From contig CM070904.1 in the NCBI GenBank assembly GCA_036417435.1, forward strand, positions 15,730,835-15,794,834: a stretch of 64,000 nt of DNA, in the 5' to 3' direction. This DNA is from Inia geoffrensis. Its lineage: Eukaryota > Chordata > Mammalia > Artiodactyla > Iniidae. Position 1 is the first letter of the stretch, and the number at the start of each line of letters is the position of its first letter. Under the pieces are notes generated by a model that was not told the DNA's origin, ran no database searches, and saw only the letters and a program-made list of their open reading frames with translations. Below, piece by piece: positions 11,389 to 22,284 of this stretch. The translations under genes and the position numbers were made by a program.

Positions 11389-12869
11389 CAGTGAGTAGAA
11401 CCTCATGGGTGTCCAATAAAGAGCTGATACATTGAAGTTCCCTTTTAACTCTGACTGTCTGTGAAATTAAAAAATACGTATAATATGAAACAATGCAACA
11501 CACACACACAAAGTCTGACCTTTAAATACAGATTCAACTTTGAGCCCGATGCCCATTTAACCTTTGGGAAATTGACATTTGACGCTAAGTACAGGACTTG
11601 GCATTTGACTGTCTTATAGTTTTGAACACAGGTATCAGCATCTTCTTTAAATGCTTTGCTTCAGTTGAGAATTTGGTGAGCATGCTTCATTGCCAATACT
11701 CAAATCAACGATGAAAATATTGAGCAGGCCAGGCCTCACATCGGAGTCTTGAAGAGTTCTCCTGGAGGCTTTTCTTGGCCCTGAAACTGATCATTCATCA
11801 ATACTTTCATCTGACCTGAGAGACAGAAGGAGAAGGGGAAGAGAGAAAGACAAGAGGAGAGAGAATGACTAAGAACAAGCTGCACTTCTGAGAATATGAC
11901 ACAAAGCAGATGTTTCTTCTGGGGATTGGGGTCTTGGAAAAAAAATGGAGTTACAATAAAGCCACTTTTTAATAAATATTTGCTATTATTATTATTCTAT
12001 CTATTTTCAGCATTTCTCATAGACTAAACCTGGAGCTACATATAAGCCTCTTGCTGTTTCATGCTGGAAAATTTGCCTCCCCTGAGGATGAGATTAAAGA
12101 ACTAAATCCCTGGCTACTCAGGCAGCTTGTGAGCCTACAGTCAGGGAAGTGCCTAGTTCCCTGGCACCTTGGCTGCAAGAGATTTGGAAGAAGGGTCAGC
12201 AACAGCACAAAAGGATCTGGGAGCTCTGGTCACATCTTCAGCAGCAACACAGAGGAGGGTGACATAGGGTCAGAGTTAGGGAGCATGAGGGTGAGTTTAC
12301 AGCAGGTCCGCCTCCTCTGAGCTGGGTAAGGGGAAGGTGGTGATAAAGGGAGACAAAGCACCACAGCCAAATAAGAGGAGGTGAAGGATGTCTCCACTCG
12401 TTTTAATGTTTGGTCCACATGGCGTCAAACATGGGGGCTTTGGGGACTGTCCAAAGGATGAGTTGACTTTTTCTTGCTCCATTGTCTTTCCATGGTCATG
12501 AAGAGTTCCAACTTTCTGTTTTCCAGATGTTTTACCTCTAGATGCATGACTGAATCATGTGGTTGCCCACTGACATCTGACGTCATACTGATTCAAGGCA
12601 AGGCTGTTCTGGAGTATAAGGTTGGTTGTTTTTCTGAAACCATGAGCAGGGGCCTGGCTGAGGACAGTTCTATAACCCAGTGCCTAATCCAGAGCAGACC
12701 CTCAGTAAATTTTTATTGAATTTAAGAGAGAATAGGTTCAAATTGCTCCTCAATAGAATTTTGTATCCATTTTCTTGACACCTGGTCATTATGCAAATAA
12801 TTTTGTAATGAACTCTGCCATTTTTTGTGATAATAAGATTTCATAGTGGGAGGAGAACAACTTAGAATT
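11389..12869. other. Single-copy sequence, no gene seen
   Basis: No splice-flanked open block or RNA gene recognised. The 81-89-codon ORFs are unsupported. An L2-like 3' tail may lie at about 12,640-12,720 (CCTCAGTAAATTTTTATTGA). Confidence 0.4.
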
Positions 12870-13022
12870 AGGTCCATGATCAAATCTCCATCTGGGCATT
12901 TACTTATATTTTTGTGTTTTGAGACAATGATTTAAATGATCTGTCTTAGTTTACTCATCTGTAAAATGCAGTTAATAGTATTTCCCACCTTACAGAATTA
13001 TTGTGAGACGTACATAAGACTT
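12870..13022 (+). mobile_element. MIR SINE, sense
   Basis: Degenerate MIR 3' half: TTAGTTTACTCATCTGTAAA, then ATTTCCCACCTTACAGAATT and ATTGTGAGACGTACATAAG. Confidence 0.7.
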
Positions 13023-13520
13023 TTTCTACCCCACCTGAGTCAGGATGCTTTTGGCTGCAGGTTACAGACACTCAGTGAACATTGACCTGATCTATGAAGG
13101 TGTTCGTTGTTATCTTACAAAGCAACTTATAGGTTGGCAGTTCCACAGTCTTTCAATAGTTCAACAATTTCAGTTGGGATGCAGACTCTATATATCTTTG
13201 TGATCTGCCATCTTGTATTGCCTCTTCTTCAGTTTATACTTTATGGCCACAAGATGGGTGCTCCAACTCCAGGGCACCATATGCTCACAGCATTGCCCCA
13301 AGAACGGTGGCGTCAAAAAGATTTCTTCTCCGAGATTTGTCTTTTTATCCTACTAGTGAAGGCCTCCCATGATGGACTTCTCCTTATGAATCATTGGCCA
13401 GAACTACGCCCACCCCAAGACCAATCTCTGGCAGAGAGAGATGGATTTTTCCACTGACTTAGAATGATCATGATTCACACCCTGAGTGGTGGGTGGAGGT
13501 GCTTGCTTTCTTCTCTGTGA
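13023..13520. mobile_element. Possible ancient interspersed repeat, family unclear
   Basis: The opening phrase (CAGGATGCTTTTGGCTGCAG) and the middle around GGCCACAAGATGGGTGC resemble an old mammalian repeat I cannot name with certainty. The 116-codon plus ORF inside it has no recognisable domain. Confidence 0.35.
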
Positions 13521-13769
13521 TCCAGGCATCTCTGCCCCCAAGCAGGAGGATGGAGAGGACTGTCTGCTGGGTTGACCACGAGCGACGTCCACCATGCCTC
13601 CAACACACACTCCCTTCCCTGCCTGCCATCTCCCCACATGCCTCATCTGCAACCTGTGCCTCTGAGTTTTGTTTTCTTCCAGCGGTCAGAATCCCCAGTA
13701 CACTGGTAGTTCTAAAGGGTTAAGAAGGAACCCCCTACAACATGTTTTCTTTGCATCTTCTGTCTTCCC

Positions 13770-13890
13770 CAGTACAGCATGAAGTCTTGAAGAACAAAGG
13801 TTGTATCATATTCCTTTTTGTCTCTGGCATCCAGCACAAATCCGGTTTGATGGTTTCTGTTCACAATAGGTGTGTTAAATGAAATAAGTT
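13770..13890 (+). mobile_element. L2-like LINE 3' fragment
   Basis: Follows the L2 3'-end word order (GAACAAAGGTTGTATC, then TTGTCTCTGGCATCCAGCAC, then a degenerate tail near GGTGTGTTAAATGAAATAA). Confidence 0.5.
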
Positions 13891-13938
13891 CCTGAAACCT
13901 GAAATTGAATGAGAAAATCATGCAGATTGGGGTAGGAA

Positions 13939-13994
13939 TTCAATAAAAAACCTGTGTTCAATAAAAAAACACAGGTTCAATAAAGAACCTGTGA
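13939..13994. repeat. Alternating direct/inverted short repeat with hairpin
   Basis: Three units of a TTCAATAAA motif plus an AACCTGTG-type word, the middle word inverted. AACCTGTGTT (13,949-13,958) and AACACAGGTT (13,968-13,977) form a perfect 10-bp stem with a 9-base loop. A direct copy of the word (AACCTGTGA) follows at 13,986. The +,-,+ order is the pattern left by local template switching during replication. Confidence 0.85.
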
Positions 13995-15499
13995 GTACAG
14001 AGTAGAAGAGTGATTGACCAAAATGCCTGATAGGCGGAAAATCAGATATTACTACCTAACTTGCTGTTGATTTGCAAAGTAATCTCCGGTGTATCTAAAG
14101 GCAGCATCTTCCAGGGAAGGGAGCAAGAGCTGATAAATGGTGTGAATCAGCTGGGTCTAGCACAAACATAGCTGTGTGCAAGTGTGTGAACGTGTACTGA
14201 GTCAAATGGGACTCTTCAATGATCTGTAACCTTCAACTCCAGTCTTGTTTACGGGCCTTTTGTCCACCTTCACCTTGGGCCCTTACCTTTTTTGTGTATT
14301 ACCCCTCTCTCCCACCCAATGTACCCACAGACAAGGTTAGTGTCACACTCATGTCTGTATTCCCTGTAATAAGAGTGCTGGGCCATTGCACAGGAGAGCT
14401 CAGTAAATACTTGTGGCACTGAATTGGATTTCCTCAGGAGAGGAGGAAAACACAAGTGGCTTCCAGCTGACACTAAGGCTTGCCTGCATGGGGAATCTTT
14501 AGCCAGCTTTTGGAGAGGTCATCTAGCATTGACTGAAACTTCAATTCTTATTATGTGGTTCTTCTTCTTTTTGTTTTGTTCTGTCTTTTTTACCCTCTAC
14601 ACCATTGATTCCTTAAGCACCCTGGCATGTATGGAGCCATAGGCAATGATTATTGCCCAGGATTGGGGAATCCCTTGAAAAGGTTTTTTTTCTCTTTTCT
14701 CATAGAATGTAGTAGTTAAGGCTGACACTCTCATTAAGCCTATTTCCTCACTCTCTGAATTGCTATATGCTACATACTCCTGAGGATGAACTGTCAAAAC
14801 CACATTCAAAACCCATTCAAAACCACACACTGTACATTCAGTCCAATTCATTAGATTCCCTCCAACTTGGGACTCTCATGTACCTGCACATAGGTAATTA
14901 ACACCAATTTTCCCAAGAATGAGGAAGGTTGGAATCATGGGATGACATATTTATTTGATTTATAATGTGACTATCTTATAAATTGCATAAATCTTTGGTA
15001 TTTGTGGATGGAATATCTCAAGGTTGACATTATTCTAGGTGTACAGGAAGTAGATGTCTAACTAATGGACCTCACAGAGATCAAGATAGAGGTGAGAAGA
15101 GTAGGCAACTGGGAAGAGGTCAAACATGGGACAGCAAACTTTTGATCCACTCCCTCTACCATCCCCCTTAGGTTTTCCATGTGCCAAGGATGGATAGGTC
15201 TGAGGGCATCATGAAGGCAAGAGCCCATGGAATGCATGGTCCATATGAGCACACGATGAGATTGAATACAATTAGACGGAAATGCAAGAAATGATTATTA
15301 GACCTTCTATTACTTGGAGCCTAGTGATATTTATACATTTCTAAAATCCAGTGAAGATCATTAATTCTGATAATAATTCTAATATTAATCTCACATTCAT
15401 TGTTATAGCTTTCTGAATATGTCTGGTGCTGAGAGGATGGATTGGTGCATTGGGTATATTTGCTTGAGATGGACAAAATGTGAACCACGTGGAAGAGAA
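13995..15499. other. Single-copy sequence, no gene seen
   Basis: No gene or well-defined repeat. A short L2-like tail may sit at 14,385-14,430. ORFs of 64-84 codons on both strands are unsupported. Confidence 0.4.
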
Positions 15500-15735
15500 T
15501 GCTGTTGTTAAATACACATCTGAATTCTGGAAACCTGACTCTTTCCCTAATGAACTGACCTTGGCCAATGTATTTGGTCTCTGAGACTCAGCTTCTTTCA
15601 TGTGATAAACAAGGGAATTACCACCTATATCTTACTCAGCATTCGTGTGAGGGTCAAATGAGGTCATACATGTAAACAACATGAAACAGTGTCTGGTATC
15701 TGGTAGAAGCTCAATACATGTTAATTCTCTTCATT
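15500..15735 (+). mobile_element. MIR SINE, sense
   Basis: MIR 3' part: TCTCTGAGACTCAGCTTCTT, then GTGTGAGGGTCAAATGAGGT, then GTGTCTGGTATCTGGTAGAA and CTCAATACATGTTAATTCT. Confidence 0.75.
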
Positions 15736-15949
15736 GTATGTAGTAAGCTTTTAAAGTGCTAACACAGTGTAATAGGATGTTTTAATGGGACTCTTTCTGT
15801 CTTTATTTTGGCTGATACCCAAGACATTATGTGCCAAAACCCCCCATATAACAAAGCAAGAGGCTCTATTGTTGAAGAAGAACTTGCAAAGGAAATTAAA
15901 GTCCATTAGCCCCTTATCCATGTTGGGGGATGTTGCTGAGGTAGGAATG

Positions 15950-16290
15950 CTCACCAATATCTCCTGTGCTTTCCTTCATTTCCTGGCCTCCTTGCAGGTA
16001 GGTGGGGTCACAGGACTGTTCTGGTCAATAGGCTGTGAAGGGATGGGACACTTCTCACTTTTAGGCCCAATCATAGAAGAGTGGGTGTGGCTTCTACATG
16101 CACTCTCTTCCTTAGTCTTGGTGTTGTGGCTAAGCCACAAAACTGAAATTGCCTGGAATCCTGGGTCACCTGATGAGCAACAGCCCTCACAAGACATCCC
16201 GATTCTTAGCAGGCTTCTCCTGAGAGTGGAATAAAGTTTTGCTAAGCTACTGACATTTGGGGGTTAATTTGTTATTGCAGCCTAATCTAT
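15950..16290 (+). mobile_element. Possible ancient LTR-like repeat
   Basis: The end of this block (GGAATAAAGTTTTGCTAAGC, then GACATTTGGGGGTTAATTTG and TTATTGCAGCCTAATCTAT) has the layout of an old ERVL/MaLR-type LTR 3' end: a polyadenylation signal followed by the typical terminal phrase. Divergence is high. The 149-codon ORF at 15,785-16,234 runs through its edge, which is why it is not called as a gene. Confidence 0.45.
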
Positions 16291-17035
16291 GTAAGGAGAA
16301 GCTGGAAAGTCAAGAGAAGACTTCTTTGAGGAAGTTGTTAAAATGTTACAGTGTGTTCTTTCCCTTGTCCTGATGGGAAAGGGGAGGTGGGTACTTCCCT
16401 TTCACTTCTACCTAGTGAGAGGGCCTTCAGAAGGGACTTGCAGAGAGCTGGGCCTTTTCATCTGGGGACCATGAGGAGACACAGAGACTGTAGGATCCAG
16501 AGTTGGGAGTCTGAAGGTGAGATCCTGTGGCCAGTGGGAGAGCTGGTTGCTTTGGGAGCAGGCTATGCTTCCAAAGTTTGTGAGACAAGGATGAATGAGA
16601 TGAATTAAGAGCCAAGTGGAAGAGAGCTGGCCTAGAGGGACTTTTTGCTCAGGCTGACTACTTGTAGGGGCATTAGGACCTAACAGGGTCAGGCTGTGTC
16701 TGGGAAGTCTGCAGGGGCAGGGCTGAGGAGGGAACTCCTGGCAGCCAGTTGGAGGAGCGGACACCAACCATCGGGCTCTGAAATACCCATGCAAAAGGGC
16801 CCCGAGAGGAAGAATCAGCCTTAACCCTCTGCTGCAGCTGGAGGTCATCCTTTCCCGCCCACAAATTCTCCTCCGTTCTGTCCCTGGAGGAAGCAGAGGT
16901 GTCTTTTTGAATTGAGGAAAGGGCCAGATGCTCTAGGTGGGGAAATGGAGAATGTGGCCTTGACCACCTCCTGGATGAGGAAGCAGCTCTGCTATTAAGT
17001 ACCGATGAGAGTTTGACCCTTGCTTGAGACCGAAT
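16291..17035. other. GC-richer single-copy stretch
   Basis: Higher G+C than its surroundings. Overlapping minus-strand ORFs of 146 and 126 codons and a plus ORF of 85 codons occupy the same bases in different frames, with no domain. CpG is sparse and I see no promoter elements. Confidence 0.4.
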
Positions 17036-18010
17036 AGTTATATTATGAAACAAGATATCTGTTATGAAAATATAGTGATGTTATGTATAGTTATATTATG
17101 AAACAAGATATCTGTTATGAAAAAATAGTGATGTTATGTATAGTTATATTATGAAACAAGATATCTGTTATGAAAAAATAGTGATGTTATGTATAGTTAT
17201 ATTATGAAACAAGATATCTATTATGAAAAAATAGTGATGTTATGTATAGTTATATTATGAAACAAGATATCTGTTATGAAAAAATAGTGATGTTATGAAT
17301 AGTTATATTATGAAACGAGATATCTATTATGAAAAAATAGTGATGTTATGAATAGTTATATTATGAAACGAGATATCTATTATGAAAAAATAGTGATGTT
17401 ATGAATAGTTATATTATGAAACGAGATATCTATTATGAAAAAATAGTGATGTTATGTATAGTTATATTATGAAACAAGATATCTGTTATGAAAAAATAGT
17501 GATGTTATGTATAGTTATATTATGAAACAAGATATCTATTATGAAAAAATAGTGATGTTATGTATAGTTATATTATGAAACAAGATATCTGTTATGAAAA
17601 AATAGTGATGTTATGAATAGTTATATTATGAAACGAGATATCTATTATGAAAAAATAGTGATGTTATGAATAGTTATATTATGAAACGAGATATCTATTA
17701 TGAAAAAATAGTGATGTTATGAATAGTTATATTATGAAACGAGATATCTATTATGAAAAAATAGTGATGTTATGTATAGTTATATTATGAAACGAGATAA
17801 CTGTTATGAAAAAATAGTGATGTTATGAATAATTATATTATGAAACAAGATATCTATTATGAAAAAATAGTGATGTTATGTATAGTTATATTGTGAAACA
17901 AGATATCTATTATGAAAAAATAGTGATGTTATGTATAGTTATATTATGAAACGAGATATCTATTATGAAAAAATAGTGATGTTATGAATAGTTATATTAT
18001 GAAACAAGAT
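17036..18010 (+). repeat. 53-bp minisatellite with 6-copy higher-order repeat
   Basis: Eighteen full 53-bp units and a partial one, starting AGTTATATTATGAAAC and ending GTGATGTTATG(T/A)AT. Successive unit starts lie exactly 53 bp apart (17,036; 17,089; 17,142; 17,195). Units differ at a few diagnostic sites: CAAG or CGAG, ATCTG or ATCTA, TATGTA or TATGAA. Reading those sites, units 3-8 (17,142-17,459) and 9-14 (17,460-17,777) carry the same six-step pattern, a 318-bp higher-order repeat. Most units keep GATATC. The array is A/T-rich with stops in all frames, so it is not coding. Confidence 0.97.
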
Positions 18011-18534
18011 TGGGAGTCTAAAAGTAGAGAATTTTTTAAATATATAAGAATGACAGAAAAAATAGAGAGAACATTTTTAATATAAAGCAGAATTAGTCCC
18101 ACAGAGCAGATTTGAAAGAGCAGAGTGGAGAAAAATGTGTGATTTTTAAAAAAATTTTTGTTTTGCTGCACTTCCTCTTTCAAAGATATGGTTTCACAAG
18201 CATCACATATGATACTATTGATTACATTAAAAGCAAAACACCCAAAACAGAGCAGTAATCTGAAATATGTAATAGGAGAGAGGTCTTTTCTTGAGCAATG
18301 TCACAGAGTATGACAGTGAATAAGGTATCATTCTTTTAATTATAGAACGTAATCTCCTAATATGGGATAGGCTACCAAGAGCCAAAGGTTCATGAGCCTT
18401 CTGTATAGTGTCTTAAACACTTAAAACAGTGTCTTTAAAAAAAATAAATTAATCGCAATGCAAAATTGCTTGATAGTTAGAGCTCAGAGAAAAATTTAAC
18501 AATAATTTTCCTAAATGCCCTTTTTTCTCTGCAG
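18011..18534. other. Single-copy sequence upstream of candidate exon
   Basis: A/T-rich, no repeat family recognised. Its last ~40 bases form the pyrimidine tract and acceptor described with the candidate exon. Confidence 0.45.
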
Positions 18535-18592
18535 CGATGAAAACAGCAAAACTACAGATTATTCTCTACAAACATGTTCCATGAAGAAACAG
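18535..18592 (+). CDS. Candidate 58-bp internal exon (speculative)
   Basis: An open 58-bp block sits between a strong acceptor (TTTTTTCTCTGCAG, 18,521-18,534) and a plausible donor (AACAG/GTACTA, GT at 18,593-18,594). In one frame it is fully open and reads DENSKTTDYSLQTCSMKKQ after one leading base (split codon). The alternative frames contain stops. Length and phase suit a vertebrate cassette or micro-exon, and the flanks are not recognised repeat. I do not recognise the peptide and see no neighbouring exon, which is not unusual for a very long intron. Acceptor/donor pairs this close also occur by chance, so this is a candidate, not a gene call. Confidence 0.3.
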
Positions 18593-18889
18593 GTACTACA
18601 ATTCTTGCCTTTTTAAAATGGTGTGTTTTATCCTCCTCTAAAATGTTTTCTGTTATCTACTGTTCCCCTGTAAGAGCAGCAAATAGTGTGGTGATAAGCT
18701 CAGTAATTATGGACACTCTAGGTTCTGGAAGATTTTCGTAGCTGGAGTCAATGGGCAGCATTATCATCTGAGGCCATCACACTGGGTTAAGTGTCCTTCA
18801 GGATGAATCTTCAGGGGATCTCAGTGTGTCTTCCGTGTCATCAGTAGAGCCTAGTGGGGGTAGTGTTGGATAATGGGTAAATGAAGGGC
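18593..18889. other. Single-copy sequence
   Basis: No repeat or gene recognised downstream of the candidate exon. Confidence 0.4.
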
Positions 18890-19085
18890 TTTGAAGATGG
18901 CAACCCCCAGACCAACCCAAACTCTTCTCCCTGATGACTGTGCAATTTTGGGCAAGTCACTTCACTTACTTAAGGCTCAAGTGTCTTCTTCAATAATATG
19001 GTTATTACTTACCGGGGGTTACTCTGAAGGTTAAATGTAATAACACACGTAAAGCGCTAATACAGTGCCAGGAAAAGAGGGTGAA
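18890..19085 (+). mobile_element. MIR SINE, sense
   Basis: Contains TTTTGGGCAAGTCACTTCAC, then ATATGGTTATTACTTACC, then GTAAAGCGCTAATACAGTGC in the MIR order. Confidence 0.75.
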
Positions 19086-19632
19086 AAAGACTAATAAAAT
19101 AAAGAGAATTATTTCAGGCTGATTATACAATGACATTAAATAGAATGATAAAGGAATGGATGATGCTAAAAGGATAAACCCATAATGATGAAATGAAAAT
19201 TGGATAACTGTGAAAGGAGACAATGATAAACAGTGTTAAAATTTATACAATTATAACAAAATGTGCATACGTCACAGTCCAATGATACACAGTTTTCCTC
19301 TTTCAAATTATTTTATAACTATGAGAGACCTGAAATTTCATTTTAAAATTCAGGAAAGAATTAATTATTTAACCTATTTAGTACTATCCCTTCTACATTG
19401 ATGTACGGAAAGCGCTTCATACATTAGAAGAATCAACACAGTTCGCTTCTGTCTTGTTCTGTGGTTGTAGTCTGCTTGGCTCACATCAGAGGATTCTCAA
19501 AGGCTTTGCTGATAGTCCCTTCCAAATGTGTTATTGTATCTCAAGCTGTAGTTGAATTACCTTAAAAAGGTGGGCGCGTGCTTCTCTGAACTGAACTCAT
19601 TGCTCCCTAGGGCCTTCTGTTTCTAGAAACAT
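19086..19632. other. Single-copy sequence, no gene seen
   Basis: A/T-rich and without recognisable exons, RNA genes or repeat families. Confidence 0.4.
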
Positions 19633-19644
19633 AGATACATTTTT

Positions 19645-19860
19645 TTTTTTTTTTTTTTTTTTTTTGCGGTACGCAGGCCTCTCACTGTTGTGGTCTACTC
19701 CCGTTGCGGAGCACAGGCTCCGGACGCGCAGGCTCAGCGGCCATGGCTCACGGGCCCAGCCGCTCCGCGGCATGTGGGATCTTCCCGGACCGGGGCACGA
19801 ACCCGTGTCCCCTGCATCGGCAGGCGGACTCTCAACCACTGCGCCACCAGGGAAGCCCCG
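19645..19860 (-). mobile_element. CHR-type SINE, antisense
   Basis: T-run, then the body GCGGTACGCAGGCCTCTCAC through to CACCAGGGAAGCCCC. The 12-bp duplication AGATACATTTTT (about 19,633-19,644 and 19,861-19,872) marks the insertion. Low divergence from the copies at 24.8, 29.9 and 32.5 kb indicates a young subfamily. Confidence 0.95.
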
Positions 19861-19872
19861 AGATACATTTTT

Positions 19873-20589
19873 AATCTCTCTCACTTGCATACGAAGATGG
19901 CAGGGGATTGCTCCTTGCCAAGGGACTGGGTGTTTTAACCCAATGGAAAGATTGCAAATTCCTAGGAATAGCCAAACTGCTGCTTTTCCTTCCTGAGCCC
20001 AAGGATCTTGGGTTCACATCCGTGGCCGTTACTTGGAGAACTGGACACTGTCTGCAGCTTTGAACTTGCTGCCAGTTGACCTGAGGCTCAGAGCTCTGAG
20101 CATCCCCAGAGGCAGTGGTATGTGTGGGGAGGGACTGGGCCCTTTGGTTTTTCCCAGGCATCTGCTGGAGGAGATTCAAGGTGGAAGGAAAGAGTGGAAA
20201 CAGAAACTCCCAGTAACACAGCTTGCTCATCTCCGTTTATGCCCAAGTACTGTACATCTGGTGCTCTCTGGCTTACAGATCATTTAGACCCTTACTTTTT
20301 TTTGCCCTTCCCTAAACGGGGTGCCATCTGACCCTCCCCTATGGGTGTTGTTTCTCAAGCAGTGACAGTGACAGATAATAAACATAAGCCATCCGTTTCC
20401 TCCTGCCAGCAGCTCTCTAATGCTAAGAAAGGCATATGTGTGGCCATAATACATGGTGGCACCCTCTCTTCTCTCATTTATCTGCTTCAGCCCTTATTGT
20501 ACTGCTCAATGTTTACCTTCATCATTAGTAACCTCCCAGAGGTCACAAACAGGACTCACCTCTTTTTCTTTTGTTTTCCTCCCATTATA
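19873..20589. other. Single-copy sequence, no gene seen
   Basis: Several ORFs of up to 119 codons on both strands overlap each other and the adjacent SINE. None shows a domain. Confidence 0.4.
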
Positions 20590-21060
20590 AAAAGAACACG
20601 GCAATTTTTGACTATTTGGAAATTTTGAAAACAAGTAATTAAAACACTATTCTGAACCCCACCATTGAGAGATACTAGGTATTTATGTTGTGTTATATTT
20701 CTATCTTAGTTTGACCTTGTGCATGTATACAATTGAAATCACACTACATATTGTTTTATGTCTTGTTTTATTTCACTTACCATTATATTATGAGCATTTC
20801 CTTAGACCAATAAGCATATTTCTCATAACTTGAGTGGCCAATACTATTCCACTGTACAGGTATTTCTGATTTATTTAACCTTTCCCTTAATTTTTCACTG
20901 TTGTAGACAATGCCACAGTGAGCATCTTTCCCATACTGTTCCCACAGAGGATGGGATACACAGTGCTAAACACTTTCCAGAGAACTTGTATGCATTTACA
21001 ATCCCTTCAGCCATGTCTCAGAGTTCAATTTCCACCAAACTCCCTCCATTGCCATGAAGT
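20590..21060 (-). mobile_element. Old L1 3'-region fragment, antisense
   Basis: Follows the order of old L1 3' sequence in reverse complement: ATTATATTATGAGCATTTCC, then GGCCAATACTATTCCACTGT, then TTTTTCACTGTTGTAGACAA and GTGAGCATCTTTCC. Diverged and lacking any frame. Confidence 0.6.
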
Positions 21061-21834
21061 ATCATATTTTACTGCCTATTTTAGAAAAAGGAAATGACAC
21101 TCCACTGTTATTTCCATATACGTTTCTTGGATAATGAATATAATCTGTACAGCCTGCTTTACTTATTTGGGGTACAAATGTGATTATATGGCTCTAAGTA
21201 CCCCCAAAGGATGACTTCAGCATTTATAGCCAATATGAGCAGGGAGTTCAATATACCCTCTTGAGGCCTCCCAGCAACATCCCCATCCCTGCCTCATCTG
21301 AGAATCCACAGGGAAGAATTTTTCTGACTTCTGAATGCCTGGGAATAAGATAACTAGAGAATCTGATCAGTACCTTCTGTCAGAGGCTGCAGAGGGCATG
21401 GCTGTTGAAGGCTTGCCCTGAGCAATTCAGGTCCTTGTCCACATGCCCCACACATACTCACTCACTGTGTTCAAGCTCAGCCATGGTGTCAGGTTGGCTG
21501 GCTTGGAGGTGAGAGTAATGCTTTATAACACTGTCTCATGCTACCCCAGATCTAGCCTGTGAGCTTCAGGAACCCTATAGTGCCTGGGCCATTAGATGCC
21601 TCCCACCTTTTGGTGCCCTGAGCATCCTTTCTCTCTGCAGACTTTAAGGGCCAGGAATACCTGGTCTAGCCAAGGTGCTAGTTTAGAATCTGGGAGCTGG
21701 GGCGTGGAGGCCAAGACTGTGATCTCAGAAGGCTCTTGGGCTGTTCATGAAACGGATCCATTCCTTCCAAGATATCTGTCTACCAGGTGGAGGGAGATTC
21801 TCCTAAAACCTATGTGTGAGAGTATCCTCTGTGG
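21061..21834. other. Single-copy sequence, no gene seen
   Basis: No exon-like block or repeat family recognised. Confidence 0.4.
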
Positions 21835-22060
21835 GTTTACTGCTTGACTTTGAATCCTGGCTTTACCATTTCTGAGCTGGGTAGTCTTGCGCAATTTGCT
21901 TAATCTCTTTAAGACTCAAACTCCTCATCTGTGAAAGAGGGTTTATTTAAGTACCTTCCTCTTAAGATCCCTGTGAGGATTAAATGAGACAATCCATGTG
22001 AAGTGTATAATGTCCCTGGCACAAAGACACACAACATAAGTTAGCCACATAATTATTATG
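21835..22060 (+). mobile_element. MIR SINE, sense, near full length
   Basis: Long MIR match: TTTGAATCCTGGCTTTACCA, then AGACTCAAACTCCTCATCTG, then CCTGTGAGGATTAAATGAGA and GTCCCTGGCACAAAG. Confidence 0.85.
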
Positions 22061-22284
22061 CTATATAAAACTCAAAAGGTCCTATTGCACCCAAATGAAA
22101 GTTTTGCTACCAGGGGACTTCTTCTCCATTATGTGGAGAAACTGCTGGAAACGTATTTCTTGTTTAAAAAATCTGTCTTACATTCATTGATTAGTAAAGT
22201 TAAACATCAACCCCCCACCAGCCCCAGCGTTGCTATATTTATTTGCTCTTTGGTGAATTGTCAGTCAAAGCGTTTCCTGTTTTC

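Noticed and set aside
15785..16234. 149-codon plus-strand ORF, the longest outside clear repeats apart from the heptamer array
   Set aside because: It runs into an ancient LTR-like repeat, has hydrophobic stretches without a recognisable family, and lacks promoter or splice context.
16408..17053. 146- and 126-codon minus-strand ORFs
   Set aside because: They overlap in different frames in a GC-richer stretch, which alone lengthens chance ORFs. No domain.
17036..18010. Regular array resembling a CRISPR locus
   Set aside because: The 53-bp units are contiguous with no unique spacers, and the host is a mammal.
19597..20230. ORFs of 82-119 codons around the 19.6-kb SINE, with similar ones at 24.7-25.1 and 29.8-30.2 kb
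   Set aside because: Recurrent similar peptides at each site are translations of the same SINE, not a gene family.
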